Below are positions 25,528 through 34,691 of a DNA stretch of 64,000 nucleotides, in pieces. Source of the DNA: Paenibacillus contaminans. GTDB taxonomy: Bacteria; Bacillota; Bacilli; Paenibacillales; NBRC-103111. A program made the translations under genes and the position numbers. Under the pieces are notes generated by a model, which did not search any database, was not told the DNA's origin, and saw nothing but the letters and a program-made list of their open reading frames with translations. Numbering within the stretch: the first letter of the stretch is position 1; each line of letters starts with the position of its first letter. The stretch is from positions 24,675 through 88,674 of the forward strand of contig NZ_QMFB01000023.1 of NCBI RefSeq assembly GCF_003285015.1. Direction: 5' to 3'.

Positions 25528-27270
25528 TTACAGCTCGTATTCCTGCATTTTGCGGAACAACGTCGCTCTTCCGATCCCTAGCAGCTCCGCCGCTTTATCC
25601 TTCGGCTCGCCTCTTTCCTTGACAAGCAGCAGCGCGCGTCGAATCGCATCCTTTTCCACCATACGCAAGTTGCAGGAGGCTTCCGCCGGGTAGCCGTTCG
25701 CATCGACCAGCACGACGTTCCTCAAATAATCGGGCAAGCTGTTTTTGGACACGACCGTCCCGCTCTCCACATTGATGGCGTATTCCACCGCGTTCGAAAG
25801 CTCGCGTATGTTGCCTTTCCAGTGATAGGAAAGGAATATCTTTTTGACCTCTTCGTCGAAGGCCCGGATATACTTCTTCGTAAAGGCGCAATGCTGCTGC
25901 AAAAAATGGCTGGCGAGCGCGAGAATATCCTCTTTCCGTTCGCGGAGCGGCGGAATATAAAACGGGAAAACGCTCAGCTTGTAAAAAAGCTCGCGCCGGA
26001 ACAAGCCTTGATCGACAAGCTGATCCAGATCCTGAGCGGTCGCCGCGATCAGCTTGACGTCAAGCTGCCGCTGCGCGCCGGGAATCGTTTTGTGCTCGAG
26101 GAAGTTGAGCAGCTTCAGCTGTGTGGACAACGGCATATGCCCGATATCGTCGAGAAACAGCATGCCGCCTTCCGCCGCTTCGATCATCCCCGGCTTGCCC
26201 TCGCCCTGCCCGTCCCGCTCCTCTGCGCGTCCGAACAGCTCCCGCTCCAGCAGCGCTTCGGGAAGCACGGCGCAGTTCAAGGCAAGAAACGGCTTGCCGC
26301 TTCGCTCGGAGTAACGGTGGATGCATTGCGCGAAAAATTCCTTGCCCGTCCCGTTCTCTCCCCGGATAAGTATGGAGGACGGGCTGTTGGCCACCTTCCT
26401 GGCGAGATCCTTCAATATTTTCATCGACGGGTGGTTGCCGATAATTTGCTCGAAGCCCTTGACCGAATCCTCGGTCAGCCTGGAGGCGATATGCGTAATT
26501 TGCTCCGGATCGTTCAGGAAAACGACGAATTCCTTCATTTCGGGGTTGATCGAAAGCGTCTGCATCGAAACCAGCAGCTGTTTGACCTTGCCGCCAAGCT
26601 TCAAGGCCACCGGCTCGTCCGACCATATACCGTCGGCGTTATGCAGAACGGCGTCCGCGATTTGTCCGATGACGCCGGCATCCGGCTCCGTCTCCGCCGG
26701 TATGTGCAGAAGACGGCGCGCCGCAGGGTTCATATAGCTGCATTCGCCTTGCCGGTTCAGAATGACGGCCCCATTCTCCATATAGTCGATGAGCATCGAT
26801 ACTTTTTTCTGAGCCATAAGCTGCTGCAAATAAAATTCATGCTCCATCACTTTGGATGCGATCAGCTCGGCCATTTTCTGCAGGAAGGTCAAATTCGCCT
26901 GCAAATCTGTAAAAAGACGATTGCGCTGCTCCTGAGTAAAAGCGATCAGTCCGATGACGCCGAGCGTGCGATTGTCGGTTTTGATCGGGCAGCAAACTTC
27001 CCCGAGCTCCCGGCAATTGCGGACATGCACGCAGTTCCGGCACAATTCGTGAAAGCCCGGTGACTCGATCACGACCGGCTCGCCGGTTTCCAGACAGCGG
27101 CGATAAACGTAGTCCTCGTTGCTCATCTCTTTCCATATTTGAGGCTTGATCGCCCCGGTTCCGGCAATCCGGAGCAGGTGACGGTCCGCAATCTCCACTT
27201 CGATCTTCAGAACGGCGGAAATCGCTGAAACGATCTGCTGGATCGTCAACTGAATCGCTTTCAATTCCAC
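25528..27270 (-). CDS. AAA+ enhancer-binding-type regulator lacking GAFTGA (GAF-PAS-AAA+-Fis)
   Basis: 580 residues from GTG at 27270 (GGAGG ten bases upstream; the 27366 start has none). The N-terminal part has a GAF-like sensor with several Cys (ELCRNCVHVRNC) and a PAS-like segment. The AAA+ domain has Walker A GENGTGKE and Walker B MLFLDDIG, and the C-terminus is a Fis-type helix (ELLGIGRATLFRKM). The loop after ELFG that normally contains GAFTGA, needed to touch sigma-54, reads RAEERDGQGEGKPG. It may therefore work without sigma-54, as TyrR does. It follows the ureide operon in the same direction and is the likely regulator of that operon. Confidence 0.85.
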   Translation of the reverse strand: MELKAIQLTIQQIVSAISAVLKIEVEIADRHLLRIAGTGAIKPQIWKEMSNEDYVYRRCLETGEPVVIESPGFHELCRNCVHVRNCRELGEVCCPIKTDNRTLGVIGLIAFTQEQRNRLFTDLQANLTFLQKMAELIASKVMEHEFYLQQLMAQKKVSMLIDYMENGAVILNRQGECSYMNPAARRLLHIPAETEPDAGVIGQIADAVLHNADGIWSDEPVALKLGGKVKQLLVSMQTLSINPEMKEFVVFLNDPEQITHIASRLTEDSVKGFEQIIGNHPSMKILKDLARKVANSPSSILIRGENGTGKEFFAQCIHRYSERSGKPFLALNCAVLPEALLERELFGRAEERDGQGEGKPGMIEAAEGGMLFLDDIGHMPLSTQLKLLNFLEHKTIPGAQRQLDVKLIAATAQDLDQLVDQGLFRRELFYKLSVFPFYIPPLRERKEDILALASHFLQQHCAFTKKYIRAFDEEVKKIFLSYHWKGNIRELSNAVEYAINVESGTVVSKNSLPDYLRNVVLVDANGYPAEASCNLRMVEKDAIRRALLLVKERGEPKDKAAELLGIGRATLFRKMQEYEL

Positions 27271-28299
27271 GTCGGTCTCACCTCCAAAGAGTAACGGCTG
27301 CGCGTATAGTAAGGGCAAGCGTTTACAGATAATCCGAACGATATGCGAAATGTTTCCTTTGCACAAGCTCTTCTTTCCGCACCGTGCGCCTCCCGGAGCG
27401 CGGTGTCATCGCGGCACGCGGTGTTCGGTCACACGTCGGCGGTCAAACCTCGCCAAGACAAAAATGTTTCAAGCCACTATGGGTACAAACTGTAATGGCT
27501 CATTCTCCCCCGCATGCCATTGCCATTCCACGGCACTTGCCATAACGATCATTAGCCCCGCAACCGATTCCATAACTTATGCCATGATGATTATTGGCCC
27601 CTGCATCCGATTCCATAACTTATGCCATGATGATGATTGGCCCTGCATTACACATTATCATATAATCGATCGCCGCTGCGCACTCTGCAACACCCGCACT
27701 CCCGTAATGCAAGAGATAGTGATCATCATATTGAGGAAAAAATTATTATTCGTGAGGCAAACTCCACTATTTCAAACCGAAAATCCGTGTTTTGGTGAGA
27801 TAATGAGGCAAACGCAACTAGTAGTGAGGCTAACCTAACTATCGCCCCTCGAAAACCCGTGTTCCAGTGCCCTAATGAGGCAAATGCAACTATCAGTGAG
27901 GTAAACGAAATGAATAGTTTCGTTTGCCTCACTGACGGGCGAGAACAAGCATTTTACCTTAGGAATAGTGAGGACAGCCTCATTAACAATGAGGTTTTCT
28001 ACACGAAGCGCACGATTCGTTGCATAACCCCAGTCCGAGCGAGTTTTCGTAACGTTCTCAGCCTTTGACGCAGCTTCACATAAATGAACCGGACACTGCG
28101 TCTCGTTTGTGCATGCTTCAGCTTAAGCCTGTCAACCGCGGGTTTCCCGGCGGTTGCCTCGAGCGGCCCCATTAGCTAGGTGCAGCTAACTTACCAATTG
28201 TCGTTGACTTACCTATTGCCATTCCGCACGCCGTTTCCTAAGCTTCGCCTTTAAAGCAAGAGCCTTAACCCGCATAACGGGTTAAGGCTTCGTTCACAT
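27271..28299. repeat. 1-kb non-coding region with two repeat families
   Basis: No credible gene. Near 27525-27650 there are two near-identical 43-bp direct repeats (27566-27608, 27609-27651) with a weaker third copy before them. From 27732 to 27994 there are four pairs of TGAGG motifs, each pair exactly 21 bp apart (27732/27753, 27804/27825, 27876/27897, 27969/27990), and a large palindrome at 27895-27935 whose arms are CAGTGAGG and CCTCACTG. Confidence 0.75.
28262..28288 (-). terminator. Terminator of the ureide operon
   Basis: A perfect 11-bp stem (GCCTTAACCCG with CGGGTTAAGGC) and a five-base loop, 12 bp after the last stop of the operon. The T-run is short and interrupted (TCTTGCTTT). 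Confidence 0.65.
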
Positions 28300-29895
28300 T
28301 TAACGATACGTCCTGCGCAAAACCTCGCCTGCCGGGACGTGATGTTCGGTGCCGTTCTCCAAAACCGGCTGCCCGTTCACGATCACGTACTGGATGCCCT
28401 CCGGGTAGGAGCGCGGTTTTTCGTAAGTCGCCGTATCTTTGACGGTATGTTCATTGAACAATACCAGGTCCGCCTTCATCCCTTGGCGAATCAAGCCGCG
28501 ATCGGAAAAGCCGATAATGCGGGCCGGCTGCGAAGTCATCCTCCGGATGCATTCCTCGAGCGTAAATACGTTCTCGTCTCTCGTATAATGGCCGAGCACC
28601 TTAGGGAAGGAGCCGTAAGCCCGCGGATGCGGTTCGCCGCCCAGCAAGCCGTCGGTGCAGATCGTCCCTGCCGGATGGCTCATGATCGCGGATATGGACG
28701 GCTCATCCATGACGAAGTCGATCATGCCGACGGCGTTCCGCTCCTCGAGGATCAAGGAAAATGCCGCTTCGATCGGATCCTCGATACCTTTCAGCTCGGC
28801 GATTTCCTTCAAGCTTTTGCCTACCAGATTCCGGTTGGCTTCCGAGCCGGTAGAAGTAACGAATATGCCTTCCGGACCTGCCCATGCATAGATGCTGTCC
28901 CAGCCCTTCAGGCCCGTGCGGATTTCGGACGCCATTCTCGCTTTATCCTCCGGACGCGCGAGCCGCTCCAGCAGCTTCGGCGTCCCGCCTTCATGCGCCC
29001 ATCCGGGCAATATGGCGCTAAGCATCGTGCTTCCCGCCGTGTACGGATACTGGTCGAAGGTAACCTCAAGCCCCTCCGCCCGGGCAGCATCGAGCTTCGC
29101 AAGCACCGCCGCGGTTTTCGGCCAGTTCAGCCTGCCGCAAACCTTGAAGTGCGAAAAATGCAGATGAACGCCGGTTCTGCGCGTAATATCGATCAATTCG
29201 TCCATCGATTCGAGAATCTCGTCGCCTTCGCTCCGCTGGTGCACGATGAACGGTACGCCGTACTCCGCGGCTACCTCGCAAAGCCCTTCAATTTCCTTAT
29301 AGTGTGCATACATGCACGGCAAATAAATCAGCCCGCTGGACAGTCCGCAACCGCCTTGATCCAGCCCTTCCCGAAGCAGCAGCTTCATTTGTTCGATTTC
29401 TTCATCCGTCGCTTCGCGATCGTCGAGGCCGATGACCATCATCCGCAAATTGCCGTGCGGCACGAGGTACGCCATATTGTAGGACGGCTTCGCTTTTTCG
29501 ATTTTCGTCAAATAGCTGTCGACATCCGTCCAATCCCACTCGATTGCAGGCGTCCCGTCCAGTCCCGACAAATTGCCCTGCCAGTGCTGCAGGAAAGCGT
29601 GCGACAGCGGAGCCGCCGAAATGCCGTCCTGTCCGAGCAGATCCGTCGTGATGCCTTGCCGGATTTTGGCCGCCAAATATGGCGTTTCCATAATGAACAG
29701 ATCGGAGTGGCAGTGCATGTCTATAAACCCGGGAGTGACCGTCAAGCCGTTCGCATCAATCGTTTGGCGCGCTTCCGATGTTTTGATTTTGCCGATGTGA
29801 ACGATTTGATCGCCAACAATGCCAATATCGCTATAATACCAAGGACTGCCGCTGCCATCTATAATTTTTCCACCTCGAATTACAAGATCATACAT
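28300..29895 (-). CDS. N-acyl-D-amino-acid deacylase (D-aminoacylase) family amidohydrolase
   Basis: 531 residues from ATG 29895, preceded by GGGAGGG; the longer frame to 29940 runs into the gene before. It belongs to the amidohydrolase superfamily: MYDLVIRGGKIIDGSG start, metal motif DMHCHSD, and later HFSHFK and HPAGTICTDG. In classical D-aminoacylase a zinc ligand Cys sits in a GNCG segment after GVTT; here the matching segment is GITTDLLGQDG with no Cys. It should remove an acyl or carbamoyl-like group from a D-amino acid. It overlaps the previous gene by eight bases. Confidence 0.85.
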   Translation of the reverse strand: MYDLVIRGGKIIDGSGSPWYYSDIGIVGDQIVHIGKIKTSEARQTIDANGLTVTPGFIDMHCHSDLFIMETPYLAAKIRQGITTDLLGQDGISAAPLSHAFLQHWQGNLSGLDGTPAIEWDWTDVDSYLTKIEKAKPSYNMAYLVPHGNLRMMVIGLDDREATDEEIEQMKLLLREGLDQGGCGLSSGLIYLPCMYAHYKEIEGLCEVAAEYGVPFIVHQRSEGDEILESMDELIDITRRTGVHLHFSHFKVCGRLNWPKTAAVLAKLDAARAEGLEVTFDQYPYTAGSTMLSAILPGWAHEGGTPKLLERLARPEDKARMASEIRTGLKGWDSIYAWAGPEGIFVTSTGSEANRNLVGKSLKEIAELKGIEDPIEAAFSLILEERNAVGMIDFVMDEPSISAIMSHPAGTICTDGLLGGEPHPRAYGSFPKVLGHYTRDENVFTLEECIRRMTSQPARIIGFSDRGLIRQGMKADLVLFNEHTVKDTATYEKPRSYPEGIQYVIVNGQPVLENGTEHHVPAGEVLRRTYR

Positions 29896-31063
29896 GCGCG
29901 ATCCCTCCCGACTGCAATGAAAATGCTTTAGCCATAGCATAATAGCCTTCCGCCGCCCGAATCAACTGGTTGATTTCGACATACTCGTCGACGATATGCG
30001 CCATATGCTCGTACGACGGTCCGAAACCGACGGTCGGCACGCTCGCGATCCCCGCGCTGTAGCTTCCGTTCGTGCAAAATTGATAGCTGCCGATTTTGGA
30101 CTGGATACCGGCTTTATGGAGCGCCTTCAGGCTCATCAGCACATAAGGATGATCGACCTCCATCAGCCATGCCGGATAGAAGCGCTTGCTGCTCAGCACC
30201 ACTCCCGTATAGCAAGGCAGCGATTGCTCCGCAAGCGTTATGTCCACTCCCGCCTCCGACATCCGGCGGTATTCTTCAAGCACGCTTTGCTCGTCTTCAC
30301 CAACCAGCAGTCTTCTGTCTATCGTAACGGTGCATTGGTCAGGCACGACCGATTTGCCCGGATACGGAGAGGAGATGATGTCGGTTACAACCGAGATGCC
30401 TTGACCGAGCTGAACATGCTCCTTCGGAGGAAGCAACGCCAGATTGTTCAGGAACGGCAGCATGCCGGTAATCGCATTGACGCCGAATTGCGGATTCGAA
30501 GAATGCGCCGTTTGCCCGTAGGCTTGCACTCTGATTTCGGCGCGGCCGCGCTGGCCGATATTCAAGTTTAACCCGGTCGACTCGCCGATGACGACGAGGT
30601 CCGGCCGAACGGCGTCCATGACCGTTTTCAGCGAAACGCCTTCGAACACTTCCTCATAAACGGTGCCCGAAACGTAGATGTCGCCGGGCCATTGTCCCCC
30701 GCCGCGCTTCAGCTCCGCCGCTGCGAAAACCATCGCCGCGACCGCGCCCTTCATATCGGAGGTGCCTCTGCCGTATATTTTGCCGTTATCGATTTCGCCG
30801 CCGAACGGATCGAACGTCCATTTGGACGGATCGCTGACCGGCACCGTATCGATATGACCATCGAACAGGATGGAGGGGCCCGGGAGGCCGCCGCTTATTT
30901 TGCCGATGACGCTCCCGTTCGGATCGATCCATGCTTCGTCGAAGCCGAGCTCCGTCATTTTCAGCCGGATCGCCTCCGCCGCTTTTTGCTCTGCGCCCGA
31001 TAGGCTTTCTATAGCGACAAGTTCCCGGCAAAACTGAATAAGTTCGTCTTCTCTTGTAATCAT
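29888..31063 (-). CDS. ArgE/DapE/CPG2-family metallohydrolase (YgeY-like)
   Basis: 391 residues. It is an M20-type zinc amidohydrolase: DGHIDTVP, GRGTSDMKG (bridging Asp), YEEVFEGV (general base Glu) and a dimerisation lid. In E. coli, ygeY lies directly after the diaminopropionate ammonia-lyase gene ygeX; the same order is found here. It probably frees 2,3-diaminopropionate or a similar amino acid from an N-acyl or N-carbamoyl form. Its start overlaps the lyase stop by four bases (ATGA). Confidence 0.88.
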   Translation of the reverse strand: MITREDELIQFCRELVAIESLSGAEQKAAEAIRLKMTELGFDEAWIDPNGSVIGKISGGLPGPSILFDGHIDTVPVSDPSKWTFDPFGGEIDNGKIYGRGTSDMKGAVAAMVFAAAELKRGGGQWPGDIYVSGTVYEEVFEGVSLKTVMDAVRPDLVVIGESTGLNLNIGQRGRAEIRVQAYGQTAHSSNPQFGVNAITGMLPFLNNLALLPPKEHVQLGQGISVVTDIISSPYPGKSVVPDQCTVTIDRRLLVGEDEQSVLEEYRRMSEAGVDITLAEQSLPCYTGVVLSSKRFYPAWLMEVDHPYVLMSLKALHKAGIQSKIGSYQFCTNGSYSAGIASVPTVGFGPSYEHMAHIVDEYVEINQLIRAAEGYYAMAKAFSLQSGGIAHV

Positions 31064-32322
31064 AAGGTTATCCTCTCCGTTCGCTCGATGCTGATAGGTT
31101 CACTTTCGCTTTCGCTTGAGTAACCGCCGTTCCAGACAATTTTTCGGTAGTGCTCGGGATCCGTATCCCCTTCCGTATTGATCAGCAAAATCGTGGAGTC
31201 GGGACCTAAACCCAGCCGCTCCTTGGCTTCCTTCAGTCTGGCATCGGTCATCAAAAGGTGCACGATGCCGGCCGTAACGGCGCCGGACTCGCCCGCTATC
31301 ACTCTCGGATCGTCCGCAAGCGGATTACCCAATACCCGCATGCCTTTGGCTGCGACATAATCCGGGCAGGAGACGAACAGGTCGCAATAGTCGTCGATGA
31401 TGCTCCACGCGATCGGGTTCGGCTCGCCGCAAGCAAGACCGGCCATAATCGTGTTCATGTCGCCTCCGACCATTCTCGGCTTGCCGTCCATCGCGAGCGC
31501 CGAGCGGTAAAAGCAATCCGCCTTGTCCGGCTCAACGATCACCATCGAAGGCCTGGCCTCGCCGTACATGGAAACGAACAACCCTTGGATCGAAGCCGCG
31601 AACGAACCGACGCCGGCTTGCAGGAAAATATGCGTCGGCTTTTCCTTGCCGAGCTCCTTCATCTGCTCGATCGCCTCGAGACCGATTGTCGAGTAGCCCT
31701 GCATAATCCAAGCCGGGAACTGCTCATACCCTTCCCAAGCGGTATCCTGCACGACAACCCAGCCGCGCTCGGCCGCAAGCTCTGCGCACAGGCGGACGCA
31801 TTCGTCGTAATTCATCTCTTCGATGCGCGCTTCCGCGCCATGCGCTTGAATCGCATGCAGCCGGATCAGCGAGGAACCCTTCGGCATGTAAACGACCGCT
31901 TTCTGTCCGAGCTGCTGCGCCGCCCAGGCGACGCCCCTGCCGTGATTGCCGTCGGTGGCCGTCACGAATGTGATATCGCCAAGCTTGCGCTTCGTTTCCT
32001 CCGACTTCAGAAGCTCGAACGACAGCTCCTCGATCGGCATTTCGAGACGCTCCGCCAAATATTTGGCAATAGCGTATGCGGCGCCCAGCACCTTGAAAGC
32101 GTTAAGGCCGAACCGGTACGATTCGTCCTTGACGAATATATCCGAAACGCCGAGGTGTACGGATAGCCGGGATAAACGCCTAAGGGGCGTTATGCTGTAA
32201 TCCTCGCAGGTTCTGTGGAAATTTCTCGCTTTAGCCGCCACGTGCTTGCTTAGGAAGCCGGTCGGACTTTTGGGCGTTTTCTCTCCCGCTTTCTCGTTAA
32301 ACTTATAGTTAATCGTATTCAT
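31060..32322 (-). CDS. dpaL: Diaminopropionate ammonia-lyase (PLP enzyme)
   Basis: 420 residues. The PLP lysine is Lys77 in GLNAFKVLG, the phosphate loop and substrate motif are ATDGNHGRG, and the C-terminal GESGAV binds the cofactor. The enzyme converts 2,3-diaminopropionate to pyruvate and two ammonia. GAGGAG precedes the ATG. It lies in the middle of the ureide operon and gives its likely end products: pyruvate for carbon and ammonia for nitrogen. Confidence 0.92.
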   Translation of the reverse strand: MNTINYKFNEKAGEKTPKSPTGFLSKHVAAKARNFHRTCEDYSITPLRRLSRLSVHLGVSDIFVKDESYRFGLNAFKVLGAAYAIAKYLAERLEMPIEELSFELLKSEETKRKLGDITFVTATDGNHGRGVAWAAQQLGQKAVVYMPKGSSLIRLHAIQAHGAEARIEEMNYDECVRLCAELAAERGWVVVQDTAWEGYEQFPAWIMQGYSTIGLEAIEQMKELGKEKPTHIFLQAGVGSFAASIQGLFVSMYGEARPSMVIVEPDKADCFYRSALAMDGKPRMVGGDMNTIMAGLACGEPNPIAWSIIDDYCDLFVSCPDYVAAKGMRVLGNPLADDPRVIAGESGAVTAGIVHLLMTDARLKEAKERLGLGPDSTILLINTEGDTDPEHYRKIVWNGGYSSESESEPISIERTERITL

Positions 32323-32370
32323 ACCGTCTATCTCCTCGTAGTTGCTTGTGATTGCGATGTCACCGATCGC

Positions 32371-33111
32371 TTAAAGCGGATTGCCGAAATCCCGTAAAAT
32401 GCCGGCGTAGGCTTTCGGCTGCGGTTTGGCAAACGTCAGTACCTTGCTCGTCCTCGCGCCGAGCTCGGCGAATGCTTCGCAAAACTTGACGGCCGCAAGC
32501 AAACCGTCGATGACCGGTATGCCGGCCTCCCTTTCTATCGCTTCCCGATGCAGCGAGAGGGACGCGCAGCCCAGAATGACGGACTCCGCGCCGTCCTCCT
32601 CGACCGCTTTCCGGCACAGCTCCACCGCTCGCCGGATCGAGTTTTCGGGATCATTGTGAATATCCAATACGCTGATGGAAGTCGGACGTACGCTGCGAAG
32701 CTTTCTTTCCATCCCGTAGCGATAAACGAGCTGCTCCATCATCACCTTCGACCGGTTAAGCGCGGACAAAATCGTGAAGCTCGGCGACAGCATGGAAGCC
32801 ATATGCATAGCCGCTTCCGCAATACCGAGCACAGGCTTGCTCGTCAGCTCGCGGGCTCCCCATAAGCCCGGTTCTCCGAAACACGCGATGACATAGCCGT
32901 CCGCCGGGTCCTCTTGCTCGCTCCGGGCAATTTCGTGAAACACGCCTGCAGCGGCCAAATGATCGTCATAGTAGGATTCGATGGAAGCCGGCCCCATCGG
33001 CGGGCTGACGGCAATCAGCTCCGTAGTCGGGCGGACCCATGCTTGTGCAAGCCACTGCAAGGTTTGCGTTAAAGAAACGGTCGTATTCGGGTTAATCATT
33101 TTTATTTTCAT
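32371..33111 (-). CDS. Asp/Glu/hydantoin racemase family protein
   Basis: 246 residues. Family signature: MKIKMINPNTT start, catalytic Cys pair in VIACFGEPGL and ILGCASLS. The second motif usually reads GCAG/GCTG; here GCAS. Hydantoin and allantoin racemases invert the C5 centre of 5-substituted hydantoins so a stereospecific hydantoinase can use both forms. The start overlaps the permease stop by four bases. Confidence 0.88.
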   Translation of the reverse strand: MKIKMINPNTTVSLTQTLQWLAQAWVRPTTELIAVSPPMGPASIESYYDDHLAAAGVFHEIARSEQEDPADGYVIACFGEPGLWGARELTSKPVLGIAEAAMHMASMLSPSFTILSALNRSKVMMEQLVYRYGMERKLRSVRPTSISVLDIHNDPENSIRRAVELCRKAVEEDGAESVILGCASLSLHREAIEREAGIPVIDGLLAAVKFCEAFAELGARTSKVLTFAKPQPKAYAGILRDFGNPL

Positions 33112-34649
33112 GCCTGCACCGTCGGCTGCTGCTTGGAAATATTGCTCAGCTCCTCGCCGATCGTGCCGCTCGGCTCCATGTCCTTCGGCAGCGCTCCTTT
33201 GGTCTGCTTGATGATGCGAGCTGCGGCATAATAACCGACGAAACCGAGGAAAATCCCGACAAACCAGGCGTATTCATAAAGCCAGGATAAAGAATCGACG
33301 AATTGTCCGGTCATGACGATGGCCGTTCCGGCAACCATAATCGACAGAGAAGTAAGGTTGTAGCCTTTGTAAGCCCTGTATCGGCCGTTCGCCAGGAACA
33401 ACTCCGGCACATCCAGCCGCTGCTTGCGTATGAGGAAAAAGTCCGCGATCAGAATGCCCGTTATCGGGCCCAGCATCGCCCCTACGTTGTTCAAAATTCC
33501 GTACAGCACCGTGGGATTCTCCATCAGCTTCCAAGGCATATAGATGAAGGAAATAATGATCGCGACCAATGACCCGCGCCAGAAATTGAACACCTTCGGA
33601 AACAAGTTGACGAGATCGTATGCCGGAGAGATCAAGTTCGCCGGGATATTGATCGAGATTGTCGCAATCGTCAGCAGGATGCCGCCGAAGATGCTCAAAT
33701 ACGGATTGTTGATTTCCAGCAGCAGATCGGCCGGGTTCCAGATCGCCTTGCCGTAAATAACGACGGAAGCGGACACAATTAAAGCCGACATGCCGTAGAA
33801 AACTAGCGTCGCAATAGGAAGGCCGATCATCGTTCCCCAGAACTGCTCGCGGTTCGAACGAGCGAAACGGGTAATATCCGGAATGTTCAGCACCATGGAC
33901 GCCCAGCTGCCGCTAATATAGAGCGCTACCGCCGGAATAAAATATTTGAAGACGAACGATACGTTGGTCTCGTATTTGGAAGGCTCGTGGAACAAGGTAC
34001 CGATTCCGTTTGCATGCGACACCGCCCATACGACCAGCACGCCGAGGACGACGAAAATCATCGGACCCGCCCAGTGCTCGAACTTTTTGACGGTATCCAT
34101 GCCTCTTCTGACCACAAGCGTATTGAGCGACCAGTAAACGATCATCGCGATCCACAAGCTCCCCGACGCGCCCAGAAAATGAATCTCGTTCAAATTCCGC
34201 CATGGCTCAATGACAGCCGACAAAAGAAGATTAACCGCCGTCGCCCCAAGATAGCTCTGCACGCCGAACCAGCCGATAGCGACGATACCGCGGATCAGCG
34301 CCGGGATATTCGCGCCGTATACGCCGAAGGCCGATCGCGCCCATACCGGAAAAGGAATGCCGTGACGCGCGCCGACCCTGCCTACAAGTCCGATCAAAAA
34401 CGTTTGGATCAGGTTGCCGACAATCGCGATCGTCAGCGCCTGGCCGATGGACATGCCCATCAAAATCAGTCCGCCAAGCCAAGTAAAGTTGTATACGTTG
34501 TGAACCATCCCCATCCATAGCGTCGAGAAACTCCACCACGTCCACGTACGCTGCGCGATCGGCGTAGGCGCTAGATCGGGATTCGTCAGATTGGGATCGC
34601 CTTGAATGACAGGATCGTATTTCTGATGCATGCTCGATGTTTGTTCCAT
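33108..34649 (-). CDS. NCS1-family permease for hydantoin/allantoin-type substrates
   Basis: 513 residues with about twelve membrane helices. It matches the nucleobase-cation-symport-1 family that includes Mhp1 (hydantoin) and PucI (allantoin): N-terminal LTNPDLAPTP, WTWWSFSTLWMGM, ARHGIPFPVWARSAFG and GWFGVQSYLGA motifs. AGAGGG precedes the ATG. Its place between the hydantoinase and racemase genes points to import of a cyclic ureide. Confidence 0.9.
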   Translation of the reverse strand: MEQTSSMHQKYDPVIQGDPNLTNPDLAPTPIAQRTWTWWSFSTLWMGMVHNVYNFTWLGGLILMGMSIGQALTIAIVGNLIQTFLIGLVGRVGARHGIPFPVWARSAFGVYGANIPALIRGIVAIGWFGVQSYLGATAVNLLLSAVIEPWRNLNEIHFLGASGSLWIAMIVYWSLNTLVVRRGMDTVKKFEHWAGPMIFVVLGVLVVWAVSHANGIGTLFHEPSKYETNVSFVFKYFIPAVALYISGSWASMVLNIPDITRFARSNREQFWGTMIGLPIATLVFYGMSALIVSASVVIYGKAIWNPADLLLEINNPYLSIFGGILLTIATISINIPANLISPAYDLVNLFPKVFNFWRGSLVAIIISFIYMPWKLMENPTVLYGILNNVGAMLGPITGILIADFFLIRKQRLDVPELFLANGRYRAYKGYNLTSLSIMVAGTAIVMTGQFVDSLSWLYEYAWFVGIFLGFVGYYAAARIIKQTKGALPKDMEPSGTIGEELSNISKQQPTVQA

Positions 34650-34691
34650 GGGAGCACCCTCTCTTAATCAGGTTTTAACGGGTTGCACAGA

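Noticed and set aside
27720..28000. CRISPR-like array
   Set aside because: The TGAGG motif pairs are too short and the repeats are not uniform; no cas gene is present.
28339..29931. 530-codon plus-strand frame
   Set aside because: It mirrors the D-aminoacylase gene on the other strand, which has clear family motifs and operon context.
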